Assembly: GCF_051020985.1 (NCBI RefSeq)
Contig: NC_135000.1
Coordinates: 7,089,001 to 7,153,000 of the forward strand
Reading direction: 5' to 3'
From: Nomia melanderi
Lineage: Eukaryota; Arthropoda; Insecta; Hymenoptera; Halictidae
DNA length: 64,000 nucleotides
A program made the translations under genes and the position numbers. This document shows, piece by piece, positions 15,301-23,352 of this stretch; the first letter of the stretch is position 1, and every line of letters starts with the position of its first letter. The notes beneath the pieces are model-generated. The model worked only from the letters and a program-made list of their open reading frames with translations, was not told the DNA's origin and searched no databases.

Positions 15301-16118
15301 TGAACCTACTTTTACTTTTCATTGAAACTTTCAAATAACGAATGACATTTCCCTTGAATATTCATCGAAATAGGAATACATTTAAATGACGCTCAACACT
15401 GGGTAACTCATTATTTAAATTCGTTCCAATAACAAAGAATAATTCAAACTTATAACTTGCACACCCGAATAATAAACTACTTCGTATTTGAATACCCATA
15501 TAAATGCAAATATATTTAAATAATCCCGAACGCTAGGGCAATTCATTAGGGTATTTAAATTCGGTCAAATGACAAATTTGTCGTTACTTCCGTATTTAAT
15601 TACAACTTTTATATAATAATGCGAAGACGACATCCAATAATATTCCAACTTGAAATATTTCCAAAACAAACAATAAGATGATATTTCAATTGGAAAATAA
15701 TATTCAGCAATTCAAGAGATGCCCTATATTTCACTTTAAAAACAATATCCCACTAAAAACGTCAAAAACACAATAAAAAAAATAATATTCCACCTTAGAA
15801 ATAAAATCCCATTAAAACAACTTCAAAAAAACATACAATAAAACAAAATAATATTCCACCTTAAAAACAAAATCCTACTAAAAACTTCAAAAACACAATA
15901 AACCAAAATAATATTCCACCTTAGAAATAAAATCCCACTAAAACAGCTTCAAAAAACAAAAACCAAAGCACAACGCAACGCGCAAAGTACTTCGTAACAA
16001 CTTTGTACTCACTCAGTATAGTCTTCCCCGCGCAAGAAGGCCACGCGTTGTCAGCGAGTGCTACCAAGTCAGCCATCAGCATCAAGACAGCCGCGAGCGC
16101 GTACCCTCCGGCCGCCAT
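268..16118 (-). CDS. CAP-superfamily secreted protein (antigen 5 / venom allergen 3-like), seven coding exons
   Basis: Spliced minus-strand gene: join of 16118-16013, 4340-4219, 3516-3435, 3055-2895, 2791-2691, 1171-1077 and 314-268, 714 nt in total, 237 aa. All six introns are GT/AG and phases agree at every junction. The protein begins with a hydrophobic signal peptide (about residues 1-22). The CAP domain follows, with DEHNRLRQ (metal/CAP-site His), VWDDELANVAQRWADRC, RFPVGQN, WFKEVQHY, the CAP signature GHYTQLVWADT and the second signature YVCNYGP. A Cys-rich tail follows. Length and order fit insect antigen 5-like proteins, usually about 200-260 aa, which are secreted into venom, saliva or haemolymph; the molecular activity of most is unknown. 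The first intron is about 11.7 kb and the others are 0.1-1.5 kb. Family assignment is firm. Venom expression versus another tissue cannot be judged from sequence. The last exon is the least certain part. Confidence 0.9.
490..721 (+). mobile_element. TTAA-flanked MITE, family A (copy 1), in CAP intron 6
   Basis: The left end reads TTAACCTTTAGCACTCCAGG. The right end reads CCTACAGAGTTCAACGGGTTAA, with TTAA at both outer edges. The interior (AGCACTCCAGGTTGTTTTGT...TTCTTTAAGATTCATTAAAA) recurs at 7250-7471, 21006-21245, 47153-47377 and 47485-47577. TTAA target sites with CCCT-type ends are characteristic of piggyBac elements. No transposase is present, so this is a non-autonomous copy. Confidence 0.8.
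745..874 (-). mobile_element. TTAA MITE, family B, right-hand part only
   Basis: It ends in CTCTCGAGTGCAAAGGGTTAA at 854-874, the inverted form of the family B terminus TTAACCCTTTGCACTCGAGAG. No matching left terminus was found, so the copy is truncated. The left limit given is approximate. Confidence 0.6.
1077..1171 (-). CDS. CAP gene exon 6: GNVLGYQPY and C-terminal cysteines
   Basis: Acceptor tgttgtgcag ends at 1172, and donor gtaagt begins at 1076. Joined to exon 5 it gives GPSGNVLGYQPYHLGEPACG and then SHGMSYSNRYAGLC. GP(G/S)GN(V/I).G..PY..GEPC is the usual continuation after the second CAP signature, and the final Cys pair is typical of the hinge/tail region. It leaves one base for the last codon. 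Confidence 0.9.
1558..1728 (+). mobile_element. TTAA MITE, family C, in CAP intron 5
   Basis: It opens TTAACCCTTTAGATTTGG and closes CGTAAAGGGTTAA. The interior (GACAAATGATTTAATTACTCG, then TTTCTATTGTTTAAGCAATTG) matches 50532-50779 and, partly, 7139-7253 and 47377-47484. Confidence 0.75.
2129..2350 (+). mobile_element. TTAA MITE, family F (CACTAGAATTGCC ends), in CAP intron 5
   Basis: The left end is TTAACACTAGAATTGCC and the right end is CTCGGTAGTTATAGTGTTAA. Related copies lie at 22000-22211, 58701-58924 and 59069-59212. A second motif (AACACTAGAATCACC) starts immediately after, suggesting an adjacent insertion sharing the TTAA. Confidence 0.7.
2405..2685. repeat. Direct duplication, about 150 bp unit, beside CAP exon 5
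   Basis: Two copies of a segment containing ACCTACTTCACATTCCC, CAACCCCTCCAAAACCCGTC and TAAGCCTAGTTAAGTGAAAA, nearly identical. The array ends only a few bases from the exon 5 donor at 2690. Confidence 0.85.
2691..2791 (-). CDS. CAP gene exon 5: LVWADT to YVCNYGP
   Basis: Acceptor acttgcag ends at 2792, and donor gtaaat begins at 2690. The exon reads LVWADTFLLGCGYSFYYDPA and then RGYMKNYVCNYGP. It completes CAP signature 1 and contains signature 2 (YVCNYGP). The intron before it is only 103 bp. Confidence 0.93.
2895..3055 (-). CDS. CAP gene exon 4: RFPVGQN to GHYTQ
   Basis: The acceptor is ctatag (ending at 3056), which gives QRFPVGQNSARTWTT, the expected (E/Q)RF.VGQN motif. A second ag ten bases further in (ttccag) would delete RFPV, so it is not used. 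The exon includes WFKEVQHYRSG (conserved Glu and Tyr) and ends on GHYTQ, the first half of CAP signature 1. Donor gtaagc begins at 2894. Confidence 0.92.
3110..3290. repeat. Minisatellite, about 64 bp unit, in CAP intron 3
   Basis: About 2.7 copies of GTGTGATTATATTTGTTAG, TTGATTTTTCTGATTTTTTA and TAGAGARAATTGGAATTG. Confidence 0.8.
3435..3516 (-). CDS. CAP gene exon 3: VWDDELANVAQRWADRC block
   Basis: Acceptor ctcgtag precedes GTATGG at 3516, and donor gtaagt begins at 3434. The 82-nt exon starts in phase 0 and reads VWDDELANVAQRWADRCAEF then HDSFRHV, the Trp/Ala/Cys-rich helix conserved in CAP proteins. It leaves one base for the next codon. Confidence 0.92.
3600..4195. repeat. Minisatellite, about 186 bp unit, filling CAP intron 2
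   Basis: The motif TCACCCTGTTCCTAACTC begins at 3607, 3792, 3979 and 4165, so the period is 185-187 bp over three full units plus a partial fourth. Each unit has ATTTACCATTTCCATTTTGC and CAAATTAAACAATTCCTC. Nearly the whole 702-bp intron is this array, which stops just short of the exon 2 donor at 4218. Confidence 0.9.
4219..4340 (-). CDS. CAP gene exon 2: start of CAP domain (HNRLRQ)
   Basis: Acceptor ttttccag ends at 4341, and donor gtaaat begins at 4218. The split codon with exon 1 gives Arg. The exon reads SGGLSCEEKQAILDEHNRLR and then QLVALGQIHGQPGAANMREM. The EHNRLRQ His is the first ligand position of the CAP cavity in this family. GQPGAANM is the usual conserved stretch before the next exon. 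Confidence 0.92.
4640..5270. repeat. Degenerate minisatellite, about 60-65 bp unit, CAP intron 1
   Basis: Repeated TTAATTATTAGTAATTATCAG and GTTGATAATTGTAATTTGA, with divergence increasing rightwards into forms such as CAGCACCAGTAATTCTAATAG. About nine units; the last ones are barely recognisable. Confidence 0.75.
5300..5870. other. GC-richer unique sequence in CAP intron 1
   Basis: A balanced-composition island in AT-rich surroundings, with several overlapping short open frames on both strands. None shows a recognisable domain or paired splice sites, so I call no gene. It could hold regulatory sequence. Confidence 0.5.
5909..6155 (+). mobile_element. Complete TTAA MITE, family B
   Basis: 247 bp from TTAACCCTTTGCACTCCG to TTCTGGAGTGCAAAGGGTTAA. 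The terminal inverted repeat of about 14 bp is flanked by TTAA. The interior includes AAAAAATGTTGAATATTTCTA, also found at the right end of the expanded copy at 51445-52087. No coding capacity. Confidence 0.85.
6160..6640. repeat. Degenerate tandem repeat, GATAATAGTAATGAGATGG type
   Basis: Three decaying copies of TAATGAGATGGTTTTGTTTT, ATGGAGTGTCCTTTTTTTAG and GGGGAATCATTGTG, with a period of about 120-130 bp. Confidence 0.7.
6640..7138. other. Unique AT-rich CAP intron 1 sequence
   Basis: No coding, RNA-gene or repeat signal recognised. Confidence 0.4.
7139..7609. mobile_element. Chain of three abutting TTAA elements (C, A inverted, B-type end)
   Basis: 7139-7253 is an inverted family C element. 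7250-7471 is an inverted family A element (TTAACCCTTTGAAGTCTGTAG to GGAGTGCTAAGGGTTAA). 7468-7609 ends in GTAGTGCAAAGGGTTAA like family B. Neighbours share their TTAA. The same A-to-C junction is seen at 47374. Confidence 0.75.
7610..8160. other. Mixed unique sequence, CAP intron 1
   Basis: A GC-rich stretch (7670-7830, and 8055-8110 with GCGCGCGCTGCG) lies within AT-rich DNA. No supported gene; short open frames lack domains. Confidence 0.4.
8163..8530. repeat. Minisatellite, 122-bp unit, three copies
   Basis: The start motif TGTGGAGGAGTTGT occurs at 8163, 8285 and 8407 (period 122 bp). Copies 2 and 3 are nearly identical (TATCGAATTTTTAATAATAA, ATGATTTCTGTTATTTGAGA). A looser ATAATAATA-rich tail continues to about 8740. 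Confidence 0.9.
8740..10714. other. Long unique intronic stretch
   Basis: No gene or family repeat recognised. 10000-10070 has a short (TAACCATTAC)n-like run, and 10395-10420 has a tandem GGATTCACGG pair. 10220-10640 is GC-richer with overlapping open frames that show no domain. Confidence 0.4.
10715..11100. repeat. T-rich degenerate tandem repeat
   Basis: Segments such as ATATTGCTAAATGTTTTTTA and TTTATTTTATTGTTTTCGTT repeat after about 150 bp (about 10730 and 10875), then decay. Confidence 0.65.
11104..11351 (+). mobile_element. TTAA-type MITE, family B, with decayed outer TTAA
   Basis: The left end is CCAACCCTTTGCACTCG and the right end is CATACGAGTGCAAAGGGATCAA. Length (about 248 bp) equals the 5909-6155 copy. 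The flanking TTAA has mutated to CCAA/TCAA, so it is an old insertion. Confidence 0.75.
11360..12770. other. Unique CAP intron 1 sequence
   Basis: Holds short (ATA)n near 12105-12130 and a duplicated AAATATAAATCTTCATTGAA at about 12233-12266. No gene supported. Confidence 0.4.
12780..13075. repeat. AATAATTTC/AATAATTCC short tandem repeats
   Basis: Runs of AATAATTTC (five units at about 12840-12885) and degenerate AATTCC variants around ATAAAAATGYGT blocks. Confidence 0.8.
13080..13660. other. GC-richer unique segment of CAP intron 1
   Basis: 13090-13520 has near-balanced composition and overlapping open frames on the minus strand without domains or splice context. A TTAACCCTTTCG end-like motif is at 13557. 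No feature is claimed. Confidence 0.35.
13660..13990. repeat. Minisatellite of ATAATAATG type, about 97-bp unit
   Basis: AATTATAAAG recurs at 13771 and 13868. Each unit has TAATAATAACAAAATATT and AATGCTAATGATAATAAAAT. The translated minus frame (FIIISINILSLLF-like) is an artefact of the repeat. Confidence 0.85.
13990..15750. other. Unique CAP intron 1 sequence
   Basis: No repeat family or coding exon recognised. 14996-15200 is GC-richer. Confidence 0.35.
15750..15955. repeat. Minisatellite, about 60-66 bp unit, beside CAP exon 1
   Basis: AATAATATTCCACCTTA begins at 15781, 15847 and 15907, with a degenerate earlier unit. It ends 58 bp from the exon 1 donor. Confidence 0.85.
16013..16118 (-). 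CDS. CAP gene exon 1: start codon and signal peptide
   Basis: The ATG at 16118-16116 opens MAAGGYALAAVLMLMADLVA, a classic signal peptide with likely cleavage near ALA/DNA. Mature sequence then starts with a Cys-containing stretch (NAWPSCAGKTIL). The exon ends one base into a codon at the consensus donor gtgagt (16012-16007). An in-frame ATG 17 codons upstream exists (MSPLYSV...), but it would put charged residues before the hydrophobic core, so I prefer the downstream ATG. The exon lies about 210 bp downstream of a TATA box. Confidence 0.85.
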
Positions 16119-16210
16119 TTTCCCCAGGCTCGTCCGACGAAAAGTCGCTACCGAATACAACGGGGACACCGATCCACCGGAGAGATCGAGCGACAGGTAG
16201 GTCTCTCGGG

Positions 16211-16232
16211 TCGATCGATCGATCGATCGATA
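16211..16232. repeat. (ATCG)n simple repeat in the CAP gene 5' UTR
   Basis: About five tandem copies of ATCG, self-complementary, lie between the TATA box and the ATG. They could fold in the leader RNA and may vary in length between individuals. Confidence 0.8.
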
Positions 16233-16328
16233 AAAATGCCGGATTTACGAGGCAGTCGCTGGGAACCGCGATAGAACCGGTCCCCGGAACCGGACCGACT
16301 AAACAGCTGGCCACGGTCTAGCCGACGG

Positions 16329-16336
16329 CTTTTATA
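16329..16336 (-). promoter_or_regulatory. TATA box of the CAP gene
   Basis: Minus strand reads TATAAAAG, 211 bp upstream of the chosen ATG. Transcription would begin about 16300-16306, giving a 5' UTR of about 185 nt. Two CAGCTG E-box palindromes flank it (about 16302 and 16346). A strong TATA box suits a highly expressed, tissue-specific secreted product. This is sequence inference only. Confidence 0.6.
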
Positions 16337-16486
16337 TTACCTGACCAGCTGTAATTGCCGGTGTAAACATGGTGGGGGACGTTTAACGTGGGTCAGGGAA
16401 ACTGTCGTCGGGATTTCAAGGTTAAGGAGCCGATTTCGAGATTATCCCCTTGAATAATGATTCGAGCCGTTTATTTCGACAGCGGA

Positions 16487-16830
16487 TTAACCCTTAGCAG
16501 TCCTACGTCGAGTCAGACTCGGTATTCTATTTTATTGCAACCTCTACCTGTTTTAACAATTTTTTCTGTATTTTTAGTATCACAATTGTACCATTGAAAG
16601 GTAACATTTCAATGACTCCCGAATGTTCTTGAATAAATAAACAGAGCGTCGTATTAACCCTTCGCGTACCATTTAAGGGTAACATTTCAATGACTCCCGA
16701 ATGTTCTTGAATAAATAAACAGAGCGTTGTATTAACCCTTCGCGTACCATTTAAAGGTAACATTTCAATGACTCCCGAATGTTCTTGAATAAATAAACAG
16801 AGCGTCGTATTAACCCTTCACGGACGAAGA
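16487..16830. repeat. TTAA-bearing minisatellite, 78-80 bp unit, just upstream of the CAP promoter
   Basis: Three near-identical units of TAACATTTCAATGACTCCCG, AATGTTCTTGAATAAATAAA and CAGAGCGTCGTATTAACCC, with boundaries at about 16653, 16731 and 16811. Each unit carries TTAACCCTTCGCGTACC, a MITE-terminus-like sequence. It starts about 150 bp upstream of the TATA box. Confidence 0.9.
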
Positions 16831-17120
16831 TTGTCGAATACGTGGTGATTACTTGTTGTTTGAGTAATTAAATTCTGTTTGCGAATTAACCCCTTAACGA
16901 TTTATTTATTCCTGAACTGTAATCGATACAACTAATTTATTATCAATGATTTATTAGGAAAAGAGAAGATTTGGATGTTTATTCTATGTCTATGTATATT
17001 GCAAATAGTAACGATTGATAATAGGAAATTAATATTTCATTTACCTGAAGGAAATAATGAGTAACATTTAGATTTGTCAAATTTAGTTTAAAATTTTCGT
17101 CAAGGGACTGACACGGTGGT

Positions 17121-17177
17121 GTAGGTCAAGGGGTTAAGGGACCGGTTTCAAGGTCAAGGGACGGGGTTGAAGGTCAC
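17121..17177 (+). promoter_or_regulatory. Cluster of AGGTCA nuclear-receptor half-sites (tentative)
   Basis: TAGGTCA at 17121, TCAAGGTCA at 17148 and TGAAGGTCA at 17169. TCAAGGTCA is the monomer site recognised by FTZ-F1/ERR-type receptors in insects. It sits 0.8 kb upstream of the CAP TATA box; CCAAGGTCA at 18154 is a further site. Binding is inference. Confidence 0.3.
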
Positions 17178-17409
17178 TCGACTGTGGACAGGTTAATTGT
17201 CTTGATGCTAAGGGGTTCAACAGGTGACGTGAATGGAAGTGGGGCCACCGTTGAACCTTAATTAAATTGAATTATATCTAAATAGTAGTAAAATTTCAAA
17301 TATCCACATAACATTGGAACGACGAGAATGGAAATGAAAATGGTGGTTTTCAGTTTTTTCAAATAGAATTATTTTCGAAAGAGTAATTATATGGAGAAAA
17401 CGAAAGGGA

Positions 17410-17835
17410 TATCCATTGTTAAATTTAAAAGAATATCTCATTGAATTAGCTATTTTAATTATTGTTAATTCCCCTTATACTCCTAATTACCAATAATAAA
17501 TTCAATTTCCTCAAATTCAGCTAACAAAGTACTGTATCTCATTCAACTACCCACTATCTATTTTAATTAACATTAATTTCTCCTATTTTCTTAATTACCA
17601 ATAATAAATTCGATTTCTTCAAAGTCACCTAACCAAGTACTGTATCTCATTCAACTACCCACTATCTATTTTAATTAACATTAATTTCTCCTATTTTCCT
17701 AATTACCAATAATAAATTCGATTTCTTCAAAGTCACCTAACCAAGTACTGTATCTCATTCAACTACCCACTATCTATTTTAATTAACATTAATTTCTCCT
17801 ATTTTCCTAATTACTAATAAGAAATTCGATTTCTT
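17410..17835. repeat. Minisatellite, 108-bp unit, about 3.5 copies
   Basis: ACTGTATCTCATTCAACTAC begins at 17531, 17639 and 17747, exactly 108 bp apart. The units are nearly identical (CCACTATCTATTTTAATTAA, TCGATTTCTTCAAAGTCACC). Confidence 0.9.
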
Positions 17836-18394
17836 CACCCTGCTACGACCCAATGAACTCTCCACGAACCGTGAACGACACGACTAGAGGTCAGACTCCA
17901 CTATAATATCGGTAGAACTAACTTTCCAGCATCCCCTCATAAACAACACTGGTTTTGGCGCAAGTAGTTCAAGGCCCGACCCAAGATTCAAGTTTAAACG
18001 GTACCTCTATCGCTCTAAAACAAGCATCCGGGTTCCAATAATCCATATAATAGTTCACCAGTTTCTTGTTTAACGGTTTCACCCGGGATCGATTATTAAC
18101 GCCATGTGACTCACGTGCAGCTCGAATGTTTACGGTTTCTGGAGCACGCGGAGCCAAGGTCAGAACTAGAATTCAGGGTCAAAGTCGTTCATTTTCCAAA
18201 CGGCTGCTGTGTTATTATTATTTAATTTTGAAACGGTGCCGGCCGGAGCATCGATTTTATTATTATGACGATATATAGAATGCATTTGGGGAGCTACAGG
18301 TAACTAATCAATACTATCTCACGATATAACAATTAACAACGTTGATTGAAAAATATTACAATAAAACTACGCAATATTGTTATATAAAATATAC
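17836..18394. other. Intergenic unique sequence
   Basis: No gene supported. Confidence 0.35.
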
Positions 18395-18625
18395 AGTTAA
18401 ATTTCAGATATATAAATTATAAGTATTATTGTATATTTTATTCAACTAATTTTAATTATGAAGATAAATATTGAATAATATTGATTATATAAGTATGCTA
18501 TTGAGATATATATAAGTTATAATTATTATTCTACATTTTATTTGATTAATTTTAACTATGAAGGTAAATATTGATTAATATTGATTACAATAGAATGATA
18601 TTAATATTAAATAATATAACAATTT
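18395..18625. repeat. AT-rich tandem duplication, about 115-bp unit
   Basis: Two copies of ATATATAARTTATAAKTATTATT, CATTTTATTYRAYTAATTTTAA and TATGAAGRTAAATATTGA. Confidence 0.75.
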
Positions 18626-21005
18626 AATGTTATTGAGGTTTTTAAGAAATGTTGCTGTATGTACAGTAACTAAGGAATTTCAATGCAATGATGGCAACCT
18701 TGGTATAAGAAGCAAATGACAGCTGAGAAAATTACACCAAGGTTTCGAACAGTTGTTAATGAGAGAATGGAAATTATTCATAGTGTAATTAAGGTGCATG
18801 TAGATATTAGCTTGGCAGAAATGAATGTTTAAACTGAGGGATAAAGAATTATTGTTGCACTAAGAGTCAAGGTAGCAAATGTCTTTGTAAATATTAAAGA
18901 AAATATTCTGAGACAATAATATTAAAAGGATTCATTAATAGGGTATTTATTTTATCATTCACCTAAGCCAGGATTGTAAATAAAGATAAAGAACAACAAG
19001 AAAAGTGGAGGAAAAATTGGCACGACTTGGGAGCTCTCGGGTAGAACCGTCCCAAGCAACTTCTTTGCTCAGTTTGTTTATTGTTGCTGTCCAAAATCAG
19101 GGGAAGCAGTTGTGGGCTTATTTACGGAGCACTCGGGAAGAAATTTAGAAAGAGAAATTAAGGAAATTTCTTGCTGGTCTACTATGAATGGTTCATGGTA
19201 CAACGAAGTACGTTTTAAACAGACGTTATTTAAATTGCTCGTTCTTAGAACTGGAGGATGGTAATTCAATGAATTATTTGTTCAAAGAAAGAAGTATTTT
19301 GAACAAATATATTTACTTCTTAATTAGATTCAGGTTTGTAAGTGTTATCGATTAGAAAACAGAGTAAATTTGATTAGTGGAATAGATATGCAAGAAGAAC
19401 TATTTAATAATTAATTACGTCTCATATGTGTTTATAACAAGGTACATTTATTACACAAAAATATCCATTCAATTTTTAACGAAGTTCTAAATATTGAAAT
19501 GAAGAAAAGTATATATATTAGAGTAAAATTTAAAAGTAAAAAGAAATAATTAATATGTAAAAAAGCAAATAAATAAAACCTGCGAATCACTGTATTTGTT
19601 TATTGATGAGATTTTTTAATATTCAATGCATTCTAATGTTTCTGCACGTCAATCATGGGAATTGATGTCTATTCTTGTTATGAATATTTACGTTACAACG
19701 TGAATATAAATATATTCGATCAACTGGTCAAATACTTATGAATGATGGAGTCGGTATGAGAAAGGTATTATCGATAGCCGTTCGAGATTTCTATAAAAGC
19801 ATCGACGTCAGTTTGACACTTTTATGAAAATATTGGCCACCATTTGATACCTGAAATACAGGTATTTTCAATCGATGGTTCACCATAATATTGATGTCTC
19901 AACAGGAAGAATTCCGTTTTATCGATCAAATGCAATAAAACACATATCACACCTTCATACATCTTTTTCTTCCTAGGAAAACCAAGTCTCAACAAGCTAT
20001 TCTACATTCAACATTTCAAAGAACATTAAATACAAATTATTTCAACTAGTTTACAATTGATTTCTCAACATAATTTCACATAAAACCTATAAGAACCTAT
20101 TCTATATGTAAAATATAATAAAACAATAACAAGCACCTGTTCAATAAAATATCAAGCCTATAACATTAAGTCAAGTATTCAAATTTTACCATTAAGAACA
20201 AATTAAACGAGAATTTCGGATAACCTGAATAATGAGTTACCGTTATAGTATTTCTGCTGATTTAGAGTACCATTTAAAATAATATTACTAGACCAAAAGT
20301 GAATGATAAACGCGTAAAACGTCACTAACCTCCATGGTAGCTGCATAATTCGTCAATTATTCGGATTTGATCGATAACATATGTACCATTTTAATTATCA
20401 TAGCCACAGGGGCACCTGTGACCGATCGCCTCGCGTTCCCCACGAAGTTCAAGGTGTCCGGCCGCAACTTAGGCGACCGAGGCGTTTCAATAATTAATGC
20501 GGCCTGATGCTGGCCCGTTAAGATTAACGACAGTTCCCGACAATGTGGACCGGAATTATAAATCCGGAAGTTCGCGGAGGCAACAAGCAAACTTTCCGGG
20601 CTTCTGTTCGCTAACGAGGGGATATAATTAGTTCGCATTGAATAATCGCGGCCGAGCAACGAGGAGCCGTTTACACGACGGAATTGGTATACTTTGTTCC
20701 ACGGTGGGAACTGATGTGACAATCATGGTGATTATGCGATTAAAATGTGACGCCCGTTGGATGGTGGAAGTTTCGAACACACGTTAGGGTTGGATGCGCT
20801 TGTTACTAGTGCAAAGAGGTTATATTTAGTGTCGTACGGTTCTTTGTTGTGTTCAGAGTCTTATGGACATCGTGTTCGCTGTAAGTTTCTACGAAAATGA
20901 CAAATTTGTTGTTTAATATTGTTTACACGACAATTATGGTGACTGTATGATTAAAATTTGACATTCGTTAGGCGTTGGAAGTTTGGAACAACCTTATAGT
21001 AGTTA
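18626..21005. other. Intergenic sequence without a supported gene
   Basis: 19740-19900 contains an imperfect hairpin around ATACCTGAAATACAGGTAT (19848-19866). 20350-20750 is GC-richer, with a 121-codon open frame on the minus strand (20722-20357) that shows no recognisable domain. Confidence 0.35.
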
Positions 21006-21245
21006 CTAACCCTTTGACCTCTGTAGGCTCCAATATTGCACCAGTTCTAATATTAAATATTTTAATGAATTTTAAAAAAGCTACCTTAAGATTATTAGAT
21101 CTTTCAAATGTACAAAGTTTGTACTGAGAATGGAATTAAAGGTCTAAGAAATGTTATAACATTGTTAACTTTCAGTAGGACTACTATCAAAATTGGTAGG
21201 AGTTGCTAACATACCACAAAACTATGTGGAGTGCTAAGGGTTAAT
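21006..21245 (-). mobile_element. TTAA MITE, family A (inverted)
   Basis: Opens CTAACCCTTTGACCTCTGTAGG, closes TGTGGAGTGCTAAGGGTTAA, and has the family A interior in reverse (CTCCAATATTGCACCAG). Followed by (ATT)n at 21255-21280. Confidence 0.85.
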
Positions 21246-21289
21246 ATAGTTAATGTTATTATTATTATTATTATTGAATCGTCATAGTT

Positions 21290-21999
21290 AATACTATTCA
21301 ACTATACTACTATCATTATCAAATTACAAAACAATACTTCACAACACTTCGCAAAGCAAAAAAAGGAACTTGGTGCCATTTTAAATCTAGCCAAATAAAA
21401 CCTAATAAAGAATGCAAAGTCAAAATAGAGTGCTGTCTCTCTGTTATCGATATTTAACCTTAAAAATATAGAATAATCTTTTTCCCTCTCAATGAATCAA
21501 TAACTACGAAGTGCCATTGATCGACGCGCTTGCGAAAGGAATTAGGAAACGGCGAGAGGTTAATCAACGAAAAATAAAATCGTTCGATCGGAGTTCGCGA
21601 GAATAGAGTTCGAAAGATAGGACGGAACGAACTGACGGAAAGAACGGATAGAAAGTAAACGTCCGAACGTGTGCGGGCTGCTGATTATTCATCCGGCTCC
21701 GTGCAAAACAGGAAAGAAATGTATCGGCCGTCGACGATTTATCGATCGCCGCGATCTAAACCGGCAGACAGCCAGGCTCCGACTCCCGACGACGACGACT
21801 TGTTTCTTTTTTTTTTTCCTTCCACCGTGGCCACGAATTAATTATCGTCCGGGACGCGCAGGAGACTTTTTACAGCTCGAAATGGTTTTTGGCTGGTACC
21901 TCTAGTTTTACGGCTTTTTCGGGGAATTTCGCCGATGGAGTCACTTGGCCGAACTTTATGCTATACGCACGCTGTGGCGAAATTGGAAGATACGATTTT
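21290..21999. other. Intergenic unique sequence
   Basis: 21500-21900 is GC-richer with a poly-T run at 21806-21821. No exon-like ORF with a domain. Confidence 0.35.
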
Positions 22000-22211
22000 T
22001 TAACACTGAAACTACCAGACGGGTCAAAATTACCTATTCCCGATTTCTTGTTTGAGCAGTTATTAAAAAGATAACAACTCTGAGAATTTATTAAAGGAAT
22101 TGATTCAACAATAACTGAATCGTACATCAATTAAAGTCTCAGTAGACGCATTCTTGGAGTTTCTGTAGAGAAATTTCAAAAAGTCAATGTAACTCGGTAG
22201 TTTTAGTGTAA
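22000..22211 (+). mobile_element. TTAA MITE, family F
   Basis: The left end is TTAACACTGAAACTACC. The right end is GGTAGTTTTAGTGTAA. Interior TCTAGAGAAATTTCAAAAAGTCAA-like sequence is shared with 58701-58924 and 59069-59212. Confidence 0.75.
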
Positions 22212-23352
22212 ACAAAATCACTTTTCACCAAGAATGTAATCACAATCAAACTGTTACACCAAACGAAATTTCGAAAATCCCTACGACAAAGTATAAACCG
22301 AAAACAAAACGTTCCAAAGTAACTAAAGCCAATTCAATTTCGAAAGGACAATTACCAAGCGTACGCGTAGCTTAAGCCAAGGCGATCGAAGTTTCGCGAA
22401 GCAGAAATTCCACGGTTAAAAAGTCCGACAGCGGAGGCTTTGTTAAGCAGACGTCCCGAATGATTTATTTTATTCCGAGCATTTATCGTTCCGCCTGGAA
22501 GATCTTGTTCGCGGATGCGCACGTTGCATCGGACGCGGCGCACTTCGGAATGCAAATTTACGCTTTCCGGGACGGTCGGAGGAAGTTTTCGACGTCGGGA
22601 CGTGAGCCGGGTTTCCCTTTCGAATTATTCTTGCCTTCCGCCATTTTCAGTCGGCTCCCGCAGTTGAAACTTCAACCTCATTCAATTTGAATTTCCCGCC
22701 TCCGACGCTCGATTCGATTTACGGAGATCAGGTCTTTCCTCTCTCTCTCTGTCTTTCTCCGCGTTTTTTCCCAGCGTTTTATCCGGTTTTCGTTAATGGC
22801 CACTAGAAATTCCAAATCATCGATGACTTTGTCGCGTTCTTTGTGACTCGGACACTGAACGCGAGCATGACGCAATCCGCGCCGCCATTAACGTCTCCGA
22901 GCGTAGCGGGAAAAGTCACGCACCTCGAGATTTCTTGGAACCGTGACATCGTCTGGTTAAAGACTCGCTGCTAAAGTTCAGTTTTGTCTTGTACAGCAAA
23001 ATTGAACAAAATTTATCGGCTATTTTATCACGCTGGTATTACTTTCTGAACACGAAATTTTGTTCGAAGAATATAGTAGGCTCGACTGTACGAATATCGT
23101 TCCATACTAGGTGAATCGGTTGTTGGTATATTATTACATTCACGAGTTTCGTGTGTGTTTGATGAAAGCAACGATATTTTGGGGTTTCAATGGATTGAAC
23201 GGAATGAAATTGAAATTCGTATATACGCACAAGTTCGGTCTGTTCATTTTCGAAATTGTTGAAGTAGTTCGTCCTGCTTAAAACAAGAGCGTAAAAGATT
23301 CTTCTTAATAATATTTAAAATAACATAATACAATCTATTTGAAAAATATCCT
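22212..23352. other. Intergenic unique sequence
   Basis: Several GC-rich open frames at 22350-22900 on both strands, none with a domain. A short (CT)n lies at 22739-22752. 23318-23345 resembles part of the element at 41593-41807 (AATCTATTTGAAAAATATC). Confidence 0.35.

Noticed and set aside
16527..16763. 78-codon minus-strand repeat peptide
   Set aside because: A direct translation of the 78-80 bp minisatellite upstream of the CAP promoter.
19830..19895. Possible pre-miRNA hairpin around ATACCTGAAATACAGGTAT
   Set aside because: Only the 7-bp inner stem is solid; outer pairing is poor and no known miRNA seed was recognised.
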